Part shown: positions 1 to 3,564 of the stretch, one piece after another
Layout: the number at the start of each line of letters is the position of its first letter
Numbering within the stretch: the stretch's first letter is position 1
Origin: Candidatus Anderseniibacteriota bacterium
GTDB taxonomy: Bacteria > Patescibacteriota > Andersenbacteria > UBA10190
Length of the DNA: 5,105 bases
Direction of reading: 5' to 3'
Assembly: GCA_003229735.1 (NCBI GenBank)
Contig: QIFI01000011.1
Coordinates: 1-5,105 of the forward strand
Program-made: the position numbers and the translations under genes
Notes under the pieces: model-generated
Told to the model about the DNA's origin: nothing
Databases searched by the model: none
Seen by the model: the letters and a program-made list of their open reading frames with translations, nothing else

Positions 1-19
1 GAATTAAATCATTTAATTC
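1..19 (-). terminator. AT-rich palindrome after the propeller gene, possible terminator
   Basis: GAATTAAATCATTTAATTC is a perfect 8-bp inverted repeat around a three-base centre, starting five bases after the stop codon at 25-27. The stem has one G-C pair, and any T-tract lies beyond the window edge, so it could equally be a protein-binding site. Confidence 0.35.
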
Positions 20-24
20 AATTT

Positions 25-1614
25 TTACCCATGTAGGGATTGAATAGCATCCTGAAGGTCATCGGAAGCATCAATCAATGGCTGACCTTCGGCAGATGTT
101 AGTATGCCGTTAATATTAATAAAGGCATTGATCTGGCGATTAAAAGCCTTTAGTAGATAAATACTTATGTATGGATGTTGGTATTCTAGCCTGATTCGCG
201 AAGCGTTCAACTTATGAACAAGGGAATTTTCTCGACCTGAATTCATATTAAGTGCTTCGACCGCGGCGATCAAATTGTTGTATTGATCCAGGATGCTCAC
301 CTCAATCACGATAGTTGAAGTATCTTGTTCTACCGTATCTGCTGAAATTGACGTATCCAGAAAAACGGTCACAGCATCATCACTGTATGCAGCAATATAA
401 AGATGTTTCCCATCGGGACTAACGTCCACCCAGGTAGCATTCTCCAAGCCATCAATTACCGCATTGGCACTATCGGCACCACCATCAAACAATGCTTCTA
501 CAAATGTGAGCTTACCAGTGGTTGTGTCCCGGCTAAACGTTACTAAGGCGTCGTCTGACATGCTGGCTACAAATACATGATTGCCATCACCACTCAATGC
601 CACTGACCGGGCTGCTATAAGACCGTCAATGGTATTGCCGTTGCTATCCGTGGAGCCATCAAACAGTGCTTCCACAAATGTGAGTTTCCCGGTATTATTA
701 TCCCTGCTGAACACCGCCACAGCATAATCAGCCTGACCCAAGGCATAGAGGAAATCACCATCTGCGCTAACGGCTACGGATACGGTTTGGTTAAGCCCGT
801 CAACGGTATTGCCTGCGTTGTCATGGAAACCATCTTTTACGCGTTCGACATAGGTAAGTTTGCCGGTTGTCTCATTGCGGCTGAACACACCAACGGCCAT
901 ATCCCCCTGGCTCGCGGAGTAAAGGTATTTTTCATCAGGACTCATCGTAACCATTATCATGCTGTATAATGCGTCAACTTTATTGCCTTCATCATCCAGG
1001 TCGCCATCTTTCAGGGTTTGGATGAAGGTGAGTTTGCCGGTAGTGGCATCGCGACTAAATAAAGTCACCGCACTATCAAATCGCCCACCAACGTAAAGGT
1101 ACTTACCGTCCGAACTTCCGATCACCGCAGAGGCGCCGTAAAGGCCATCAATCGTGTTGCCGGATTCATCAGTGCCTCCGTCTTTCAAAGCCTGAACGAA
1201 CGTAAGTTCCCCGCTAGTCGTATCCCGGCTAAAAACGGCTATGGCCTTATCTTTTTCAGCAACTAAATAAGCGAACTTTCCATTGGGACTCAACCAGAGC
1301 ATACGGGCTCCATTTAGTCCGTCTATCGTATTGCCCTGGCCATCGTAACCACTATCAAAAAGTGCTTCTTCAAAAGAGAGTATTCCGGTGGTTTCATTAC
1401 GGCTAAACATCGCAATTGCATCATCAAAGAAAGCGGCTGCATAGACAAATTTTCCATCGGGGCTGGTCGAGACCATCGTAGGTTTGATAAAGCCGTCTTC
1501 AACCGTTTCAACAAAATTTAGTACTTGTGCCTGTATCGTTGGGGCCAGCATTAGGCTTAGCATCAATGTGCTTGCTATTTTAGACAGTTTGTACAAATAG
1601 CTCGATTGTTTCAT
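25..1614 (-). CDS. Secreted seven-bladed beta-propeller (lactonase/YVTN type) with FIMAH-like C-terminus
   Basis: A 529-aa protein. Residues 1-30 are a signal peptide (hydrophobic core about 13-25, TIQAQ end). Residues 31-425 are seven propeller repeats; the turn motif S-P-D-G or a variant starts at 51, 109, 167, 225, 283, 341 and 399, exactly 58 residues apart. Each repeat reads roughly: KLTFVEAL strand, D-x-x-G-N-T-I-D-G-L loop, SPDGKxLYVA strand, DDAVxVFSRD strand, TTG turn. The first blade lacks the acidic loop. This pattern is known from the beta-propeller lactonase family (PF10282) and YVTN proteins, many of which are annotated as lactonases without tested activity; binding is as likely as catalysis. 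Residues about 438-529 look helical, with NSLVHKLNASR, LLKAFNRQINAFI, LTSAEGQPLIDASDDL and a final AIQSL, as in FIMAH-type C-terminal domains. The M1 start at 1614 gives a good signal peptide; an upstream ATG at 1631 is out of frame. Confidence 0.9.
   Translation of the reverse strand: MKQSSYLYKLSKIASTLMLSLMLAPTIQAQVLNFVETVEDGFIKPTMVSTSPDGKFVYAAAFFDDAIAMFSRNETTGILSFEEALFDSGYDGQGNTIDGLNGARMLWLSPNGKFAYLVAEKDKAIAVFSRDTTSGELTFVQALKDGGTDESGNTIDGLYGASAVIGSSDGKYLYVGGRFDSAVTLFSRDATTGKLTFIQTLKDGDLDDEGNKVDALYSMIMVTMSPDEKYLYSASQGDMAVGVFSRNETTGKLTYVERVKDGFHDNAGNTVDGLNQTVSVAVSADGDFLYALGQADYAVAVFSRDNNTGKLTFVEALFDGSTDSNGNTIDGLIAARSVALSGDGNHVFVASMSDDALVTFSRDTTTGKLTFVEALFDGGADSANAVIDGLENATWVDVSPDGKHLYIAAYSDDAVTVFLDTSISADTVEQDTSTIVIEVSILDQYNNLIAAVEALNMNSGRENSLVHKLNASRIRLEYQHPYISIYLLKAFNRQINAFININGILTSAEGQPLIDASDDLQDAIQSLHG
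28..306 (-). other. FIMAH-like C-terminal domain of the propeller protein
   Basis: This encodes residues about 437-529 of the propeller gene. The blade pattern stops at about 420, followed by an acidic and Thr-rich linker (DTVEQDTST) and then a compact probably helical segment. Conserved-looking positions are NSLVHKL, the LLKAFNRQINAFI helix, L-T-x-A-E-G, and PLIDASDDL. As I remember them, FIMAH domains share the features SL-x-x-KL, AFI-x-x-V and LT-x-x-x-x-x-x-LI-x-A and sit at the C-terminal ends of secreted bacterial proteins. The assignment is from memory of the pattern and has not been searched. Confidence 0.6.
340..1524 (-). repeat. Seven intragenic propeller-blade repeats, 174-bp period
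   Basis: Blades fall at 1384-1524 (short first blade), 1210-1383, 1036-1209, 862-1035, 688-861, 514-687 and 340-513. The period is exactly 174 bp (58 codons), with no length change from the second blade on. DNA similarity is still visible: 487-518 and 661-692 match at about 27 of 32 bases. Peptides in the last blades are close to identical (KLTFVEALFDG in blades 6 and 7), which suggests that at least some duplications are relatively recent or are kept alike by conversion. Confidence 0.9.
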
Positions 1615-1631
1615 TTTTTATGCTTTTTCAT
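1611..1631 (-). other. Six-codon upstream ORF overlapping the propeller start (ATGA)
   Basis: An ATG at 1631 opens Met-Lys-Lys-His-Lys-Lys and stops at a TGA (1613-1611) that overlaps the propeller gene's ATG (1614-1612). Its start lies in the same 19-mer that carries the real start of paralogue 2. It could be a leader peptide that couples translation, or the relic of an older start put out of frame by one base; the distance between the two ATGs is 17 bases. Expression is not shown. Confidence 0.45.
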
Positions 1632-1687
1632 GATAAAAAAAATTTGAATTAGAGCGTGTTTGGGATTTGCTTTTGGATTCAATAGTG

Positions 1688-1715
1688 AGAAAATATGGTT
1701 CTGAAAACATGGTTC
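1688..1715 (-). repeat. 14-bp direct repeat in the gap before the propeller gene
   Basis: Two adjacent 14-bp copies (1688-1701 and 1702-1715) match at 12 of 14 positions; the shared part on the plus strand is GAAAA-x-ATGGTTC. They lie just after the stop of paralogue 2. No terminator hairpin and no clear promoter is visible in this 110-bp gap, so the propeller gene may be transcribed together with paralogue 2. Confidence 0.5.
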
Positions 1716-1724
1716 ACTGCTGAA

Positions 1725-3209
1725 TTATGGGGCAAATAAGGTAATGGTTGCTACCATATTCATTCCAGTGGCATTGTTTTTAAAAGTCACTTCTAATTGG
1801 TAGTGCCCTATGGACAAATCACTAAAATTACCACTTGTATTCTCCGCTACTTTAATCTTTTCAAAAGTTGTTTTGTACAAGGAATATTTGAGCTTTTCAT
1901 CTGCGAAAGCTTTTACCGAAATCGAAGCATCCAGGCCATTTGTGCTATGGGTAACTTCTGGCTGAACAGCAAATGCACGTCCATCCGATTGGTATACTGT
2001 AGTGAAAGTTTCACTGTAGTAGCCTATTGGAGCAAAAGAGCTGTAGAACTGGAGTGTATATACCCCAGGGAAGAAGATTGGGATGTAATTGGACGTTCCG
2101 AGTTCAGCTGGTGCTGGTCCGGTAACCGTGCAATATAGTGTACCATCCCAGGTTCCCTCTGCTGCAAAATGTGGCGGCATGGGAGAACTTGCACTGGGAA
2201 TTTGAAAGGAAAGATCAGTAATATTGATATTCGGGTCACCAAATAACTGGTATTGTATATAGCCATCTTTCGCATTGGAAGTATGACCATTGCGAGAGCT
2301 CTTGTGATAGTATGTTTTATACTTACCGTTTAGGAAACTACCACCGCCACCGCCACCGCCACCGCCTTTACCGCCGCCGTTACCGCCACCGCCACCGCCA
2401 GAGTAACCGCCTCCACCACCGCCCATCATCCATTGCCCCCAATCACTATCTTTTCTCCCAGCGCCACCGCCGCCAAAACCATAACCGCCATCGACTTTCT
2501 GAGTTCCTCCGGCTCCTCCAATTGGTTCTCTTTCTGACCCAGATTTTTCCCCTTCCTTACCATCACTGTGTGTGCGAACCTTACTAGTAGCCAAGGCTCC
2601 GCCGCCGTTGCCACCGCCGTGATAACCGTTTGATGCGCCTTGTCCATTTTTTCCTCCATCATATCCGTTATTTTTTCCATCACCACCGGATGTTCCAGTA
2701 CGTCCGGGATCTCCTTTATACGCACCACCACCACCACCACCGGCGCCGGCAACCAACAGCAAGTCCCACGATGTCGTATTCGGGCGCTGTACGGCAACTG
2801 CTGTTCCGCCACCTCCACCTGCACCCCTACTGTCGGAGTTTTTACCTTTGCCACCAACAATAAAACGGATTGTACTACCTACGGGGATCTCCGATGTGCC
2901 ATTACCGATCTTAAACCCAGCCCTCAAATCCGCGCCCATTCCTCCTCTCTTGAGAGCAGAGTCAGTTGCCTTGCCACCGTCTCCTCCCCGGGTATGTAAG
3001 AATAAATAATAACCTTCTGTACCTGAAGGAACCACATGATCGACCGCTTTTCCGTAGTAGTCAATGGTCTTTAGTTTATTTTTGGTTAAATTTCCCATTT
3101 TGATCTGGGCCTGTACCGTTAAAGAAATCAACAGTACGATACTCAAAGTGAAAATTGATCGGCTCAATTTAATGAAGTTGGAGATTGAATTTTTATTTTG
3201 CTTTTTCAT
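1725..3209 (-). CDS. Secreted glycine-rich protein with ALK/LTK-type GRD (paralogue 2)
   Basis: A 494-aa exported protein, paralogous to the gene at 3565-5064. The signal peptide is residues 1-35 (Lys/Asn-rich start, hydrophobic core 19-31, TVQAQ end). The glycine-rich domain spans about 38-322: YLFLHTRGGDGG (68-79), GSTIRFIVGGKGK (111-123), Gly blocks at 131-135, 155-162 (after LLLVA), 198-204, 241-249 (GGYGFGGGG), 263-276 and 282-290 (then SFLNG). Gly is about 42% of residues 121-290. The spacing between blocks differs from the paralogue, but their order does not. Residues 323-494 form the conserved C-terminal part: GDPNINIT, FPGVYTLQF, a RAFAV-P-STNG-AS-SVKAF core, and a final strand set ending TLFAP. 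Over that core, 17 of 25 positions are identical to the paralogue. The single Cys (360) argues against a disulfide-based fold. Three tandem repeats lie upstream, and no terminator is visible before the next gene. The function is unknown; a structural surface or matrix protein is the best guess. Confidence 0.88.
   Translation of the reverse strand: MKKQNKNSISNFIKLSRSIFTLSIVLLISLTVQAQIKMGNLTKNKLKTIDYYGKAVDHVVPSGTEGYYLFLHTRGGDGGKATDSALKRGGMGADLRAGFKIGNGTSEIPVGSTIRFIVGGKGKNSDSRGAGGGGGTAVAVQRPNTTSWDLLLVAGAGGGGGGAYKGDPGRTGTSGGDGKNNGYDGGKNGQGASNGYHGGGNGGGALATSKVRTHSDGKEGEKSGSEREPIGGAGGTQKVDGGYGFGGGGAGRKDSDWGQWMMGGGGGGYSGGGGGGNGGGKGGGGGGGGGSFLNGKYKTYYHKSSRNGHTSNAKDGYIQYQLFGDPNINITDLSFQIPSASSPMPPHFAAEGTWDGTLYCTVTGPAPAELGTSNYIPIFFPGVYTLQFYSSFAPIGYYSETFTTVYQSDGRAFAVQPEVTHSTNGLDASISVKAFADEKLKYSLYKTTFEKIKVAENTSGNFSDLSIGHYQLEVTFKNNATGMNMVATITLFAP
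2244..3098 (-). other. Glycine-rich domain of paralogue 2
   Basis: Residues about 38-322, with the same block order as the paralogue. The insert after LLLVAGAGGGGGG (about 163-240) is shorter and itself Gly-rich (GYDGGKNGQGASNGYHGGG). The terminal blocks are longer: six Gly, Tyr-Ser, then six, three and nine Gly separated by Asn and Lys. The domain ends with DGYIQYQLF, equivalent to NGNIQFMFF in the other protein. Confidence 0.7.
2340..2399 (-). repeat. Hexanucleotide GGC-GGT tract encoding polyglycine (paralogue 2)
   Basis: On the coding strand the codons GGC and GGT alternate strictly over most of this stretch. Nine Gly codons lie at 2340-2366, three Gly at 2370-2378 and six at 2382-2399, broken by one Lys and one Asn codon. 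The result is a 6-bp microsatellite in frame. A change in unit number would lengthen or shorten the Gly run by two residues without a frameshift. Confidence 0.85.
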
Positions 3210-3217
3210 GATAAAAA
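3199..3217 (-). promoter_or_regulatory. Translation start context of paralogue 2, shared 19-mer
   Basis: The plus-strand 19-mer tgctttttcatgataaaaa covers the start codon (3207-3209). The identical 19-mer recurs at 1621-1639 before the propeller gene. A related context (ATCATGACTAAGCA on the coding strand) surrounds the start at 5064. There is no Shine-Dalgarno sequence; the leader is A/T-rich, as is usual in Bacteroidota. Confidence 0.7.
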
Positions 3218-3242
3218 GTTTTTTAATTTTTAATTAATACGC

Positions 3243-3250
3243 CCAAGGTA
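3243..3250 (-). promoter_or_regulatory. Weak -7 promoter candidate for paralogue 2
   Basis: Minus-strand TACCTTGG is one base from the Bacteroidota -7 consensus TAnnTTTG and lies 34 bp before the start codon, just downstream of the tandem repeats. I see no good -33 TTTG partner at the expected distance, so this is a candidate only. Confidence 0.2.
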
Positions 3251-3271
3251 CGTTCATAAGGCAGGCACTAT

Positions 3272-3335
3272 TTGGACTATTGTTTCGAATAGTTGGATTA
3301 TTGTTGTTATCGACTTGGGTTATTGTTTCAAATAT
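3272..3335. repeat. Three tandem 21-22 bp repeats upstream of paralogue 2
   Basis: Copies start at 3272, 3293 and 3315, each with TTGG. Copies 1 and 3 share the core TATTGTTTC(G/A)AATA; copy 2 has TTATTGTTGTTATCGA. The steps of 21 and 22 bp equal two helical turns, so bound proteins would sit on one face of the DNA. The array lies 63-126 bp upstream of the start at 3209, a position suited to an activator or repressor array. Confidence 0.65.
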
Positions 3336-3342
3336 TTTTGCA

Positions 3343-3396
3343 CGCAAAGTCGCAGAGACTCAAAGAGTTTAAAATCAGGGCTTTGCGAATTTTGCG
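3343..3396. repeat. CGCAAAG-type intergenic inverted repeat
   Basis: Degenerate 8-bp units (CGCAAAGT, CGCAGAGA, CTCAAAGA from 3343) face CTTTGCGA and ATTTTGCG (3381-3396) in inverse orientation, around a central AT-rich stretch. The outer arms CGCAAAG (3343-3349) and CTTTGCG (3381-3387) are perfectly complementary over seven bases. Similar CGCAAAG/CTTTGCG elements recur between genes in many environmental bacterial genomes, as I recall; whether this one is part of such a dispersed family here cannot be seen from one copy. Confidence 0.55.
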
Positions 3397-3445
3397 TCAT
3401 AGCATGAGCAAAAAATTATCGAAGTATTAACAGTGGAAAAGTGAT

Positions 3446-3496
3446 AAAAAAGAAAAGGAGCGCAACTTTTTCATAACAAAAAAAAACTGCAGCTCC
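3446..3496 (-). terminator. Rho-independent terminator after paralogue 1
   Basis: Read on the minus strand, GGAGC (3496-3492) pairs with GCTCC (3461-3457). After a single bulged T at 3491, ten more pairs form (3490-3481 with 3462-3471), two of them G-U. The total is about 15 pairs with a nine-base loop. A tract TTTTCTTTTTT follows at once (3456-3446). The two wobble pairs exist only in minus-strand RNA (they would be A-C mismatches in the plus transcript), which fits termination of the gene ending at 3565, about 68 bases upstream. Confidence 0.8.
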
Positions 3497-3507
3497 GATT
3501 CTGAACA

Positions 3508-3531
3508 GGGTGTTTGGGTGTTTTGTCACCC
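3508..3531 (-). other. Small alternative hairpin between stop codon and terminator
   Basis: In minus-strand RNA, GGGTG (complement of 3527-3531) can pair with CACCC at 3520-3516 across a six-base loop, or with a second CACCC at 3512-3508, because the plus strand carries a tandem GGGTGTTT. The stems are five pairs, so the structure is weak. It may only be an accessory 3' UTR fold. Confidence 0.3.
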
Positions 3532-3564
3532 GTCCTTTGTTAAATCAATTTTGTGGATATGCCA

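Noticed and set aside
340..1524. CRISPR array or mobile repeat
   Set aside because: The 174-bp repeats are in frame and encode propeller blades; there are no short identical repeats with unique spacers and no transposase or terminal repeats anywhere in the window.
1615..1724. Promoter for the propeller gene in the 110-bp gap
   Set aside because: No minus-strand match to TAnnTTTG was found there; co-transcription with paralogue 2 or an unrecognised promoter remains possible.
1797..2138. Plus-strand ORF of 113 aa
   Set aside because: It lies antisense inside the conserved C-terminal part of paralogue 2, has no recognisable domain, and the minus frame is clearly the protein-coding one.
2340..2425. 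G-quadruplex on the coding strand
   Set aside because: The tracts give GG pairs, not GGG runs, so only weak two-tetrad forms are possible, and the pattern is fully explained by Gly codons.
2426..2860. Minus-strand 144-aa ORF and plus-strand ORFs of 77-119 aa in the Gly-rich region
   Set aside because: Repeated GGN codons rarely give stop codons in other frames, so long shadow frames (Val/Ala-rich, His/Arg-rich or Thr-rich) are expected by composition alone.
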